Below, in pieces: positions 43,351-52,443 of a stretch of DNA of 64,000 nt. Source of the DNA: JADCRZ01 sp037718865. Lineage in GTDB: Bacteria; Bacteroidota; Bacteroidia; Chitinophagales; Chitinophagaceae. Each line of letters begins with the position of its first letter. Within the stretch, counting starts at the first letter, position 1. Made by a program: the position numbers and the translations under genes. The notes below the pieces were generated by a model. The model searched no databases. It worked only from the letters and a program-made list of their open reading frames with translations, and was not told where the DNA came from. Where the stretch lies: contig JBBJMP010000012.1 in the NCBI GenBank assembly GCA_037718865.1, positions 117,029-181,028 of the forward strand, read 5' to 3'.

Positions 43351-43953
43351 TTGAAAGTAGAGTTTAAAAAATACCTGGATGGATTGGCACCAGCTATAAT
43401 ACAGGATCACAAAACCCATAAGGTATTGATGCTTGGGTTTATGAATGAAGAAGCCTTGCTTAAGACCATGCAGGAAGGAAAGGTTAGCTTTTTCAGCCGG
43501 ACGAAAAACAGGATATGGACAAAAGGGGAAGAAAGTGGCCATTTTCTTATCCTTAAGGAAATGTCCCTTGATTGCGATCAGGACACCCTGCTCATTAAAG
43601 TAAACCCCCTGGGTCCCGTATGCCATACCGGTGCGGATACGTGCTGGAGTGAAAAAAACCACCAGGAAGACTTTTTGTTTTACCTCGAAGACATTATTAA
43701 CCTGAGAAAGCAGGTGTCTCCGGAAGAATCCTATGTGGCAAAGTTGTTTCATAAAGGCTTGAATAAAATAGCACAAAAAGTGGGGGAGGAGGCGGTGGAA
43801 CTGGTCATCGAAGCAAAGGATAACAATAAGGACCTTTTTCTCAATGAGGCAGCCGACCTGCTTTTCCATTATTTGCTTTTACTTAACGCAAAAGAGGTTA
43901 ATTTGCAGGCCGTTATCGATATCTTAAAGCAAAGGCATTCCAGGCAGGAATAA
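43351..43953 (+). CDS. hisI: Bifunctional phosphoribosyl-AMP cyclohydrolase / phosphoribosyl-ATP pyrophosphatase
   Basis: A 200-residue fusion (HisIE). Residues 1-105 are the cyclohydrolase (PAIIQDHKTHKVLMLGFMNEEALLKTM, FFSRTKNRIWTKGEESGHFL, DCDQDTLLIKVNPLGPVCHTG with zinc Cys). Residues 110-200 are the pyrophosphatase (SYVAKLFHKGLNKIAQKVGEEAVELVIEA, EAADLLFHYLLLL). It begins at a TTG at 43351 that fits the family N-terminus. It is the last his gene. Confidence 0.96.
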   Translation: MKVEFKKYLDGLAPAIIQDHKTHKVLMLGFMNEEALLKTMQEGKVSFFSRTKNRIWTKGEESGHFLILKEMSLDCDQDTLLIKVNPLGPVCHTGADTCWSEKNHQEDFLFYLEDIINLRKQVSPEESYVAKLFHKGLNKIAQKVGEEAVELVIEAKDNNKDLFLNEAADLLFHYLLLLNAKEVNLQAVIDILKQRHSRQE

Positions 43954-44033
43954 TCGATTCAATCAATATAATCCGGGAACGAATGCCAGCGATAATGTCA
44001 GGCTGTATCCGGATTAGCAGCAAATTACCATAC

Positions 44034-45107
44034 ATGAAAAATTTATTAAGCATTTTACTTTTGTTGCCTTTGTTGAGTGTGGGGCAGCAAAAAGGATTTG
44101 TCGTCACCGGTACGCTGACGGGCTTAAAAGAGAAATCGCTGGTCTACCTGACGAATGTCAGTAAACCGGCCGATACGCTTGCCAGAGCAATTGTCTTGAA
44201 CGGAAAATTTACCTTGAAGGGCCATCTGAAAGAGCCTGCCCTTTGCAACCTCAATATTGCGGACCAGCAAAAAAAAGGCATGGTATACCTTGAAAACAGT
44301 AACGTATCAATAAGTGGTACCGTAGCTGACATACAAAGCCTGAAAGTAGAAGGGTCCGCAGTGCATAAGGATTTCACCGAGTTAAATGTCATCATGAATC
44401 CACTTTCTTCAAAGCTCAACGCAATAAGCGCCCAGGTTAATCTGTCGGGTATGACCGACAGCCTTCGCTCCAGCGCCGAAAAGGCATCTCAGCATATACA
44501 AACAGCGATAGATAAATTTATCATAGACAATAAAGGTGGATATGTTGCCTCATTTATATTGGCAGTCACCGCCGATCCATCTGCGGACATTAGCTTATTG
44601 GAAACCCGGTATTCCAGATTAACCAAAGAAGTTCAGCAGGGCTTCTATGGTAAACATGTAAAGGAAACGATCGACAAGGGTAAGATTGGTTCTGTTGGCA
44701 GCACCGCCCTTGATTTTACTCAAAACGACCCTGATGGCAAACCGGTTTCGCTTTCTTCGTACAAGGGCAAATATGTTTTGGTTGATTTTTGGGCAAGTTG
44801 GTGTGGCCCATGCCGACAGGAAAATCCTAATGTGGTTAGCACCTACCAGGCATTTAAAGATAAAAATTTTACGGTGCTGGGCGTTTCCCTGGACAAAAGC
44901 CGGGAGCCGTGGTTAAAGGCTATCAAAGATGATAATCTTACCTGGACACACGTAAGTGACCTTAAGTTTTGGTATAATGAGGTCGCCACGAAATATAATG
45001 TAACGGGCATTCCCCTTAATTTTTTAGTAGATCCGAAAGGTAAGATCATTGCGCGTAATCTACGGGGAGCAGAATTACCTCAGCGCCTGGCAGAACTATT
45101 AAAGTAG
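44034..45107 (+). CDS. Exported TlpA-like thioredoxin with DUF4369 domain
   Basis: A 357-residue protein with signal peptide (MKNLLSILLLLPLLSVGQQ). Residues about 20-110 match the DUF4369 domain (FVVTGTLTGLKEKSLVYLTN). Residues about 220-357 are a TlpA/AhpC-like thioredoxin fold with VDFWASWCGPCRQENPNV (CGPC active site) and YNVTGIPLNFLVDPKGKII. It is probably a periplasmic thiol-disulfide reductase. It starts 80 bases after hisIE. A TTG-independent open frame extends to 43983 but the signal peptide sets the start. Confidence 0.92.
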   Translation: MKNLLSILLLLPLLSVGQQKGFVVTGTLTGLKEKSLVYLTNVSKPADTLARAIVLNGKFTLKGHLKEPALCNLNIADQQKKGMVYLENSNVSISGTVADIQSLKVEGSAVHKDFTELNVIMNPLSSKLNAISAQVNLSGMTDSLRSSAEKASQHIQTAIDKFIIDNKGGYVASFILAVTADPSADISLLETRYSRLTKEVQQGFYGKHVKETIDKGKIGSVGSTALDFTQNDPDGKPVSLSSYKGKYVLVDFWASWCGPCRQENPNVVSTYQAFKDKNFTVLGVSLDKSREPWLKAIKDDNLTWTHVSDLKFWYNEVATKYNVTGIPLNFLVDPKGKIIARNLRGAELPQRLAELLK

Positions 45108-45456
45108 CTGCCTCATAGGGGCTACCTGTTTGTAGAACGTCTGGGACATATTTTGCTTTAATTTAATATCCCTTCCTTCCTTTAATTTGGTATGAGGCTT
45201 TCGAGGTGTCTTTGTGGCATGAGAAAGGCCGCTGGTAAACAGCGGCCTTTGATTGGTCTAAGGGTTAAAAAAGAGGAGAGAGAAAAGTTTCTATATCAAA
45301 GCTATACAAAAGAATGTTGGCAAATTATACCCTGTTCATGGTATTTTTACTAAAACAACCCGTTTCAAACCCGAATTAAATCTAAGTTAACGAAGTTCGA
45401 CTCTTTCAACCATCCTTACTTATATTATCTTCGCAGCAAAAGGTAATACCTGCCAA
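45108..45456. other. 349-base gap with one inverted repeat
   Basis: No coding frame is convincing. An inverted repeat at 45224-45250 (aaaggccgct / agcggccttt, 7-base loop) may act as a weak terminator for the thioredoxin gene; it lacks a long T-run. The rest is AT-rich and includes the upstream region of the GtrA-like gene. Confidence 0.6.
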
Positions 45457-45933
45457 ATGAAGCAACTGGTTAGTTCCGTTATTGAGTTTTTTTATCCACC
45501 TTTTCGTAAGTTTATCCCTTTGCAAACCTTCCGTTACCTGGCCTGTGGCAGCGGAAACACCCTTCTTGACATCATTGTTTTTTTTATCAGTTACCATTTT
45601 ATAATTCAGAAAAAAGTGATTTACCTGGGAATGATTGCTGTTAGTCCGCACATTATGGCGTTTATCATTGCGTTTTGTGTTAGTTTCCCTACCGGTTTTT
45701 TGCTTATGCGTAATGTTGTTTTTCATGACTCCAACCTGCATGAAAGGGTTCAACTGTTCCGGTACCTTTTGCTGGTGGCGGTTTGTATTATCATGAACTA
45801 TATTTTCATTAAATTATTTGTTGAGCATTTTCATGTATACCCTACTGTTGCCAAAATTCTAACGACCGTGCTTGTGGTAAGCTTTAGTTATATCACACAG
45901 AAGAACTTTACTTTCAAAAAGGTAATTGAATAA
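45457..45933 (+). CDS. GtrA-like membrane protein
   Basis: A 158-residue protein with four membrane segments (LDIIVFFISYHFII, MAFIIAFCVSFPTGFLLM, LLLVAVCIIMNYIFI, AKILTTVLVVSFSYI). RYLACGSGNTLLDI near the N-terminus and SYITQKNFTFKK at the end match the GtrA family, which moves or flips lipid-linked sugars. It is a stand-alone gene here; the glycosyltransferase partner is not adjacent. Confidence 0.88.
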   Translation: MKQLVSSVIEFFYPPFRKFIPLQTFRYLACGSGNTLLDIIVFFISYHFIIQKKVIYLGMIAVSPHIMAFIIAFCVSFPTGFLLMRNVVFHDSNLHERVQLFRYLLLVAVCIIMNYIFIKLFVEHFHVYPTVAKILTTVLVVSFSYITQKNFTFKKVIE

Positions 45934-45977
45934 GTGAGTAAAGTTGCTTTTCGTTAAAAGAGTTGACCTACCCTAAG

Positions 45978-47111
45978 CTACCAAACCATAATGGCTGTCT
46001 TTTCTTTAGGATTTTTGTAATATACCCTGGCTTTAATTACGTATTTACGGCCTCTGGTCATTCTTACTTTCATCACCGCATTTTTATCTGTGCCGCCATT
46101 GTCATCGCCTGAGACATACTGTAATTCTTTGTTATCTGCTTCTTCGAACAAGACAATCACCGTGTCAAGATTGCCAAATGTCTGGATATTATACAGCTTC
46201 GATTCGGTGGGAGTAAACTGAAAGTTTTTTTGTTCCGAATTTTTTACATCTATATCGAATGAAGTCATTGGAACGATCTCTGTAAAATTAGATTTACTCA
46301 TCGGCGGATAAAACACCTTGGCATATTTAATGTCCTGTTTTGAAAGGCCTCCTGCCGGTTTTATGCCAGTCGCGTTGTACTTGGCAGGTTCGAGAATCAG
46401 ACCAGGTTCAAATGGGTAATGCATAACCGAATTCGCATCCCACCTGGAGCCGGAAACTTCTTCCGTACTGATTTTGCGGATGATATTATGAAAGGTGGTT
46501 TCGCGGGGCCAACTATTGGGAGGGTTTCCAAGAGTTCGGTAAACCGCTTCTTCATCCCATTTTATGCCTGCATACGGATTCTGGTGTTCGTGCGGAAAAC
46601 CCAGGGTATGACCGATCTCATGAATAACAGTGTCAATGCCGTTATGTCCGCTACCGATAGCGATATCCCAACCAAAATTCATAGTGCGGTCATTCGTTGG
46701 CTGCTTCAGCACATCACGGCCTACATATGACCAGGATCCATCATCCTCCATGAAGCCAATACGGATCTCAGCTTCTTCCCTGTTCTTTACTTCCTTAAAT
46801 TCAAGTCCTATACCTATTTGTTTCCATACTCCGAAAGCCTTCCTGACCACATCCATTTGTTTTTTTCCGCCTTTCCATGTCTTCCATGTCTGTGTTCCGT
46901 CCAGATTGGCCCCGTCTGTTGCTTTATCAAAAAAATAGTAGTGCAAAACAGTACCGTTCACCCATTTGTTACTGTTCTTTACTATCATCGAAGCCCTCTC
47001 CTGGTTCATGCCAGGACTAAGTGCGCGGGGAGTTGTTTTTGGAAGAGAGCAAAACCGCATGGCTGAAGGAGAGGAGGCCTTAGGGGTTAAAACTTTTTTT
47101 TTGCTTTTCAT
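45978..47111 (-). CDS. Astacin-like (M12A) zinc metalloprotease
   Basis: A 377-residue protein. The zinc motif is HEIGHTLGFPHEHQNP (about residue 165), the extended HExxHxxGFxHE of astacin-type enzymes, with SVMHYPFE as the Met-turn region. A C-terminal beta domain (SFDIDVKNSEQKNFQFTPTESKLYNIQTFGNLDTVIVLFEE) looks like a pre-peptidase C-terminal/Ig type. No clear signal peptide is seen, so the location is uncertain. It is transcribed alone, divergent from dnaK. Confidence 0.88.
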   Translation of the reverse strand: MKSKKKVLTPKASSPSAMRFCSLPKTTPRALSPGMNQERASMIVKNSNKWVNGTVLHYYFFDKATDGANLDGTQTWKTWKGGKKQMDVVRKAFGVWKQIGIGLEFKEVKNREEAEIRIGFMEDDGSWSYVGRDVLKQPTNDRTMNFGWDIAIGSGHNGIDTVIHEIGHTLGFPHEHQNPYAGIKWDEEAVYRTLGNPPNSWPRETTFHNIIRKISTEEVSGSRWDANSVMHYPFEPGLILEPAKYNATGIKPAGGLSKQDIKYAKVFYPPMSKSNFTEIVPMTSFDIDVKNSEQKNFQFTPTESKLYNIQTFGNLDTVIVLFEEADNKELQYVSGDDNGGTDKNAVMKVRMTRGRKYVIKARVYYKNPKEKTAIMVW

Positions 47112-47239
47112 GCTACTGAATTGATTGGTTTTTAAGTGGGCATTTAAAATAAAGAAAACTTCTTGAACGAAAAACTTTTCTTTGCAGCTTTTAAAACGCC
47201 CCTATCCCGTTTTCTGCCATTTTTTCACCTGCAGTGCTG

Positions 47240-47254
47240 TGGCATAATGATTGC
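47240..47254 (+). promoter_or_regulatory. Possible sigma-54-type promoter upstream of dnaK
   Basis: TGGCATAATGATTGC has GG and GC 10 bases apart, the exact spacing of the -24/-12 elements (TGGCAC-N5-TTGC) of sigma-54 promoters, with 4-of-5 conserved positions. It ends 26 bases before the dnaK ATG. No CIRCE element (TTAGCACTC inverted repeat) is seen. A single 15-base match is weak evidence. Confidence 0.25.
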
Positions 47255-47280
47255 CTGATTGACATAAATTCAACACAACC

Positions 47281-49197
47281 ATGGGAAAAATAATTGGAAT
47301 TGACCTTGGAACAACAAATAGTTGCGTTTCAGTAATGGAAGGTAATGAACCTGTTGTGATTGCTAATGACGAAGGACGTCGTACGACCCCATCAGTAGTA
47401 GCTTTCCTCAAAAACGGCGAGCGGAAAGTAGGTGATCCGGCAAAACGTCAGGCTATTACAAATCCGCAGAACACCATAAGTTCGGTAAAGCGCTTTATGG
47501 GCCGCCGGTTTGATGAAGTAACCGAAGAGATTAGCCATTGGAGCTATAAAGTGGTTAAAGGTGACAATAATACCGTCCGTATTGACATAGACGAAAGAGT
47601 ATATACTCCCCAGGAGATATCTGCGATGATTCTGCAGAAAATGAAAAAGACAGCGGAAGATTATCTGGGACAGGATGTATCTGAGGCCGTTATTACGGTG
47701 CCCGCCTATTTCAATGATGCTCAAAGGCAGGCTACCAAAGAAGCCGGTGAAATTGCAGGATTAAACGTTCGCCGAATTGTGAATGAGCCTACAGCAGCTG
47801 CGTTAGCATACGGGCTTGATAAAGGTGGGAAAGATCAAAAAATTGCCGTCTTTGACCTTGGTGGCGGTACTTTCGACATATCTATCCTTGAGCTGGGCGA
47901 TGGCGTGTTTGAAGTAAAATCTACTAATGGCGATACCCATCTTGGTGGTGACGATTTTGATAAAGTGGTGATGGACTGGCTTGCTGAAGAATTCAGAAAA
48001 GATGAGAATGTTGACCTGCGTAAAGACCCTATGGCCTTACAGCGCTTAAAGGAAGCGTCCGAAAAAGCAAAGGTAGAGCTGTCTTCTTCTTCAGAAACAG
48101 AGATCAATCTGCCTTACATCACTGCCATAGACGGCGTACCTAAACACCTGGTTAAAAAGCTGACCCGCGCCAAATTCGAACAATTGGCAGATAACCTGTT
48201 CTCACGTTGTTTAAAGCCTTGTGAGCAGGCTTTAAAAGATGCGGCGTTGAATATATCGCAGATTCAGGAAGTTATTTTGGTGGGTGGTTCAACCAGGATA
48301 CCTAAAGTGCAGGAAATAGTAGAAAAGTTCTTTGGTCGGAAACCAAACCGCAGTGTTAACCCGGATGAAGTGGTTGCTATTGGAGCTGCTATCCAGGGCG
48401 CGGTTATGACCGGCGAAGTAAAGGATGTTTTGTTGCTTGACGTTACTCCGCTTAGCCTTGGCATTGAAACTATGGGAGGTGTGATGACACGCCTGATCGA
48501 TTCCAACACCACTATACCGACAAAAAAATCAGAAGTGTTTTCAACAGCTTCTGATAACCAGCCCGGGGTTCAGATACATGTCATACAGGGCGAACGTCCG
48601 ATGGCAACGCAGAATAAAAGTCTCGGTATGTTTAACCTGGATGGAATTCCGCCGGCACCTAGAGGTGTTCCCCAGGTAGAAGTGACCTTTGATATTGATG
48701 CTAATGGTATTTTGCACGTCACTGCCAAGGATAAAGGAACCGGCAAAACGCAGAATATCCGTATTGAGGCAGGAAGTGGTTTGACCAAAGAGGAAATTGA
48801 AAAGATGAAAGCGGAAGCCAGAGCTAATGAATCTACAGATAAGGAAGCAAAAGAAAGAGTGGAAAAGATCAATCAGGCCGATAGCCTGATCTTCCAGACC
48901 GAAAAACAGTTGAAAGAATACGGTGACAAAATTCCGCAAGATAAAAAAACACCTATTGAAACGGCTTTAGACAATTTAAAGCAGGCACATAAGGCACAGG
49001 ATCTTGCTTCTATTGATACTGCAGTGGCAGCTATGAACGCAGCCTGGGCAGCCGCCAGTGAAGAAATGTATAAAGCTACCCAGGAACAGCCCGGAGCACA
49101 ACCTGGATCTGATGGAAACGGGCAACAGGGTCCGCAACAATCTTCTTCCGGTGCCGGAGATACTTTTACGGATGCAGAGTATGAAGAAGTGAAGTAG
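47281..49197 (+). CDS. dnaK: Molecular chaperone DnaK (Hsp70)
   Basis: A 638-residue Hsp70: GIDLGTTNSCVSVMEG at the start, AVITVPAYFNDAQRQATKEAGEIAGL, VFDLGGGTFDISILELGDGVFEV, VGGSTRIPKVQ and DVTPLSLGIETMGGVMTRLI, ending in a Gln/Gly-rich tail and DAEYEEVK. It is the full-length chaperone that uses J proteins and GrpE. It is a single gene with its own terminator; dnaJ and grpE are not adjacent. Confidence 0.99.
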   Translation: MGKIIGIDLGTTNSCVSVMEGNEPVVIANDEGRRTTPSVVAFLKNGERKVGDPAKRQAITNPQNTISSVKRFMGRRFDEVTEEISHWSYKVVKGDNNTVRIDIDERVYTPQEISAMILQKMKKTAEDYLGQDVSEAVITVPAYFNDAQRQATKEAGEIAGLNVRRIVNEPTAAALAYGLDKGGKDQKIAVFDLGGGTFDISILELGDGVFEVKSTNGDTHLGGDDFDKVVMDWLAEEFRKDENVDLRKDPMALQRLKEASEKAKVELSSSSETEINLPYITAIDGVPKHLVKKLTRAKFEQLADNLFSRCLKPCEQALKDAALNISQIQEVILVGGSTRIPKVQEIVEKFFGRKPNRSVNPDEVVAIGAAIQGAVMTGEVKDVLLLDVTPLSLGIETMGGVMTRLIDSNTTIPTKKSEVFSTASDNQPGVQIHVIQGERPMATQNKSLGMFNLDGIPPAPRGVPQVEVTFDIDANGILHVTAKDKGTGKTQNIRIEAGSGLTKEEIEKMKAEARANESTDKEAKERVEKINQADSLIFQTEKQLKEYGDKIPQDKKTPIETALDNLKQAHKAQDLASIDTAVAAMNAAWAAASEEMYKATQEQPGAQPGSDGNGQQGPQQSSSGAGDTFTDAEYEEVK

Positions 49198-49228
49198 GCA
49201 CAATAACGTTATAGATCATAATGATGTA

Positions 49229-49256
49229 ACCCGCGATACCAATCGCGGGTTTTTTT
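49229..49256 (+). terminator. Intrinsic terminator of dnaK
   Basis: acccgcga, loop taccaa, tcgcgggt, then T6-7. A perfect 8-base stem, 32 bases after the dnaK stop. Confidence 0.95.
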
Positions 49257-49329
49257 AGTGTCTTCATGAAAAAGTAAAAATGGGTAGGCGCAATACTTAC
49301 GAACTATTGAATAACATTCTGCACAAATG

Positions 49330-49356
49330 AAAAATGCCACCGGTAGTGGCATTTTT
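49330..49356. terminator. Bidirectional intrinsic terminator
   Basis: aaaaatgccac, loop cggta, gtggcattttt: an 11-base stem with A-run on one side and T-run on the other, so it can stop transcription in both directions. It lies between dnaK and the reverse-strand small membrane protein gene. Confidence 0.9.
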
Positions 49357-49384
49357 GAAATTTGTTTTTTATGTTTAGTATAAC

Positions 49385-49540
49385 CTACATAATATCCATG
49401 GCAATAACGAAGGACGTAAACAGGAATGGAAGTATCAAAGTCAGCCATTCCCAGTGAAAAACAATAGCTAATAGTAAGGCTGCAACTGAAGCAAAAAATA
49501 CCAACCAGGCTATCGGATGATTTCTTTTCTTAGTCTCCAT
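49385..49540 (-). CDS. 51-residue membrane protein
   Basis: Read from both strands by hand: ATG at 49540 to TAG at 49385 encodes a protein that starts METKKRNHPIAW and ends FVIAMDIM. It has two hydrophobic segments, WLVFFASVAALLLAIVF and LTLILPFLFTSFVIAM, separated by HWEW, with a positively charged N-terminus. It has a terminator immediately downstream (49330-49356) and lies in an otherwise empty 527-base interval. No family is recognised. The size and hydrophobicity suggest a small membrane accessory protein. Confidence 0.65.
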   Translation of the reverse strand: METKKRNHPIAWLVFFASVAALLLAIVFHWEWLTLILPFLFTSFVIAMDIM

Positions 49541-49658
49541 GTGTTTTAGTGTTTACACGAAAATAAGGTAAAAATCAAAGTGAAAAATGTTATTGCCTTT
49601 TAATTTTAACCTTCACCTGTGGGCTATCAAAGGCACGCTATTATTTGCTGCATCATCA

Positions 49659-49689
49659 TTGCCTTTTCGTTCCTTCACGTTTATTTTTG
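49659..49689 (+). promoter_or_regulatory. Promoter of malQ
   Basis: TTG at 49659-49661 and TATTTTTG at 49682-49689, with 20-base spacing, match the Bacteroidota -33/-7 consensus (-7 exactly). The leader to the ATG at 49725 is about 30 bases. Confidence 0.65.
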
Positions 49690-49724
49690 TGTTACATTCG
49701 CTGCTTTGAATCAACCATCACCAA

Positions 49725-52412
49725 ATGAAAGTCACTTTCTATCTACGTTTCCGTACGCAGTTTGGTCAATCATTAAGTATCAGGCAAACCCAGGAGCAAC
49801 AAGGCAAAGACGCAATAACAGCAGAAACGCCCATGTTATATCTGAATGAGGAATACTGGCATCTTGCGGTGGAAGTAGACGCATCAAAAGTAACCAGACT
49901 TCGTTACCAGTATGTTTTGAATGATATGGATGATCAACAGGTAAACGAAGCTCGGGCTGACCGTGTACTCGATCTTTCACAATCAACCATACCGGAATGG
50001 CAGACCGTTGACACATGGACGGGGGAAGGCGAATTTGAAAATGTATTTTTTACGTCCCCTTTTCAACAGGTATTGCTGCCTGAAGAAGGTAAAATAATAA
50101 CAAAACCCGTACATATTTTCACGCATATTTTTAAGGTTAAGGCTCCCCTTCTGAAAAAAAACGAAGTGGTATGCCTGGCAGGCAGCGGCCAGGCCCTGGG
50201 AAACTGGTCAAAGACCGGCGCATTAATGCTATCGAAGGAAGGAAAATGGTGGAATGTAAAAGTAAATATGCCGGCTAAAGATTTTCCGCTGAAATATAAG
50301 TATGGTACGTACAACACCAAAGAGAAAGAATACGGTTCGCTGGAAGTTAGTAATGACCGGTTTTTGCCAGAAGATGCATCGCCTGCCGGACTTACTGTAA
50401 TACATGACGGCTTTGCCAAATTTCCGGATAATACATGGAAAGGAGCGGGAGTGTCCATACCGGTTTTCAGCCTGAAATCCAAGAGCAGCTTTGGAATCGG
50501 GGAATTCGCTGACCTGAAACTACTGGCCGACTGGGCAAAAGAAGCAGGATTGAAGCTTATTCAAATCTTGCCTGTAAATGATACCACTGCCACACATAGT
50601 GCCGCCGATTCTTATCCTTATGCCGCTATTTCCGCCGTTGCGCTGCACCCTGTTTATGTAAACCTGGAGAAGGTTGCCGGCAAAAAATATACGTCTATTT
50701 TAAAGCAGCTTAAAAAGAAACAGAAACAGCTTAATGACCTTGTAGAACTAAATTATGAGCAGGTCTTAAAATTCAAGCTGTCTGCATTAAAAGAGTTGTT
50801 CGTTGCCCAGAAAGAGAATTACCAGGAAGATCCTGCATTTTTGACTTTTTTTCAGGCTAATAAACACTGGCTGGTACCTTATGCTGCGTTTTGTTATTTA
50901 AGAGATAAAAACGGCACTGCCGATTACAGCCAATGGAAACAGTACAGCCATTTTGATAAAGCTGCTATTGAAAAGTTTGTCTCACCAAAAGCAAAATATT
51001 TCGAAGAGATCGCGGTTCATTATTTTATGCAGTTCCATCTGCACCTGCAGCTCAAGGAGGCTACAGAGTATGCACATAAGAAGGGCATCATTGTTAAAGG
51101 GGATATCCCCATAGGTATTTATCGTTATAGTTGCGACGCGTGGATGAACCCGGACTTATACAACATGAATATTCAGGCCGGCGCTCCTCCGGATGACTTT
51201 GCCGTAAAAGGTCAGAACTGGGGATTTCCTACCTACAACTGGCAGAAGATGCAGGAGAATGGATTTGCCTGGTGGCGCAACAGGTTCGAGCAAATGAGTA
51301 ATTATTTCGATGCTTTCCGGATCGATCATATTTTAGGGTTTTTCCGGATCTGGTCAATACCCGTGGATGCCGTAGAAGGCATTATGGGATATTTTGTTCC
51401 TTCAATTCCTCTGCACCTCAACGAATTCAAAGACCGCGGCATATGGCTTGAACAGGATCGTTATACAAAACCGTATATAACCGATACTGTACTCCAGGAT
51501 ATCTTCAGGGAATCTGCAGAACAAATCATGGAGTTATACCTGGATGAAAAAGGCGATGGGTTTTATGCATTGAAACCCGACTTCGATACGCAAAAAAAGG
51601 TGGAAGCGCATTTTGCAGGTCCTGGCTCAGATGGGCAGGATCCCAAAATAAAGATCGGGTTGTTTGACCTGATATCCAATGTAATCCTGTTTAAAGTTCC
51701 TGGGCCGGAAGAGGAATTCCACTTCCGTATAGATATGGGTAATACGTCTTCTTTCAAAAGCCTGGATCATCACGTTCAGCATCAGTTGAATGAGCTTTAT
51801 GTAGACTATTTTTATCGCCGTCAGGATCAATTCTGGAAGAAGGAAGCCATGAAGAAGCTGCCAGCGCTGAAAGTTTCAACCAATATGCTCGTGTGCGGCG
51901 AGGACCTGGGAATGGTACCCCATGGCGTTCCTGAAGTTATGAACCAGCTGGGCATACTAAGCCTGGAAATACAGCGCATGCCTAAAGACCCGAACAGGGA
52001 ATTTTTTCATCCGAATGATGCGCCTTATTTATCTGTTGTAACGCCATCCACGCACGACATGAGCACCATTCGGGGATGGTGGGAGGAAGAAAGTATAAAG
52101 ACCCAGCGCTTCTTTAATAATGAGCTGGGTGAATGGGGTGAAGCCCCGCTGACCTGCGAACCCTGGATTAACAAAGCTGTCATAGTACAGCACCTGTATT
52201 CTCCGGCCATGTGGAGCGTTTTTCAACTACAGGATATATTGGGCATGAGCGATACCCTGCGACGGGAAAATGTCAATGATGAGCGTATCAATATTCCCGC
52301 CGACCCAAAGCATTACTGGCGTTACCGGATGCATATTACTTTAGAACAATTGCTGAAGGAAAATGTGTTCAATGAGGATCTTAAAACGTATATACATGGC
52401 AGTGGGAGATAA
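49725..52412 (+). CDS. malQ: 4-alpha-glucanotransferase (CBM20-MalQ fusion)
   Basis: An 895-residue GH77 enzyme. The N-terminal ~270 residues hold two starch-binding-type (CBM20) modules, the second marked by VVCLAGSGQALGNWSKTGALMLSKEGKWW. The catalytic barrel has SFGIGEFADLKLLADWAKEAGLKLIQILPVNDT, DIPIGIYRYSCDAW, FDAFRIDHILGFFRIW (catalytic Asp), LVCGEDLGMVP (catalytic Glu) and PSTHDMSTIRGWW. It redistributes glucan chains in maltodextrin or glycogen metabolism. It is followed 31 bases later by the dipeptide epimerase gene. Confidence 0.96.
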   Translation: MKVTFYLRFRTQFGQSLSIRQTQEQQGKDAITAETPMLYLNEEYWHLAVEVDASKVTRLRYQYVLNDMDDQQVNEARADRVLDLSQSTIPEWQTVDTWTGEGEFENVFFTSPFQQVLLPEEGKIITKPVHIFTHIFKVKAPLLKKNEVVCLAGSGQALGNWSKTGALMLSKEGKWWNVKVNMPAKDFPLKYKYGTYNTKEKEYGSLEVSNDRFLPEDASPAGLTVIHDGFAKFPDNTWKGAGVSIPVFSLKSKSSFGIGEFADLKLLADWAKEAGLKLIQILPVNDTTATHSAADSYPYAAISAVALHPVYVNLEKVAGKKYTSILKQLKKKQKQLNDLVELNYEQVLKFKLSALKELFVAQKENYQEDPAFLTFFQANKHWLVPYAAFCYLRDKNGTADYSQWKQYSHFDKAAIEKFVSPKAKYFEEIAVHYFMQFHLHLQLKEATEYAHKKGIIVKGDIPIGIYRYSCDAWMNPDLYNMNIQAGAPPDDFAVKGQNWGFPTYNWQKMQENGFAWWRNRFEQMSNYFDAFRIDHILGFFRIWSIPVDAVEGIMGYFVPSIPLHLNEFKDRGIWLEQDRYTKPYITDTVLQDIFRESAEQIMELYLDEKGDGFYALKPDFDTQKKVEAHFAGPGSDGQDPKIKIGLFDLISNVILFKVPGPEEEFHFRIDMGNTSSFKSLDHHVQHQLNELYVDYFYRRQDQFWKKEAMKKLPALKVSTNMLVCGEDLGMVPHGVPEVMNQLGILSLEIQRMPKDPNREFFHPNDAPYLSVVTPSTHDMSTIRGWWEEESIKTQRFFNNELGEWGEAPLTCEPWINKAVIVQHLYSPAMWSVFQLQDILGMSDTLRRENVNDERINIPADPKHYWRYRMHITLEQLLKENVFNEDLKTYIHGSGR

Positions 52413-52443
52413 ATGACTACTCCCCAACACATGATTCACTGAA

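Noticed and set aside
45406..45753. A 115-codon reverse ORF opposite the GtrA-like gene
   Set aside because: It is antisense to a well supported membrane protein gene and has no recognisable features.
47112..47280. CIRCE/HrcA operator before dnaK
   Set aside because: No TTAGCACTC-N9-GAGTGCTAA-like inverted repeat is present.
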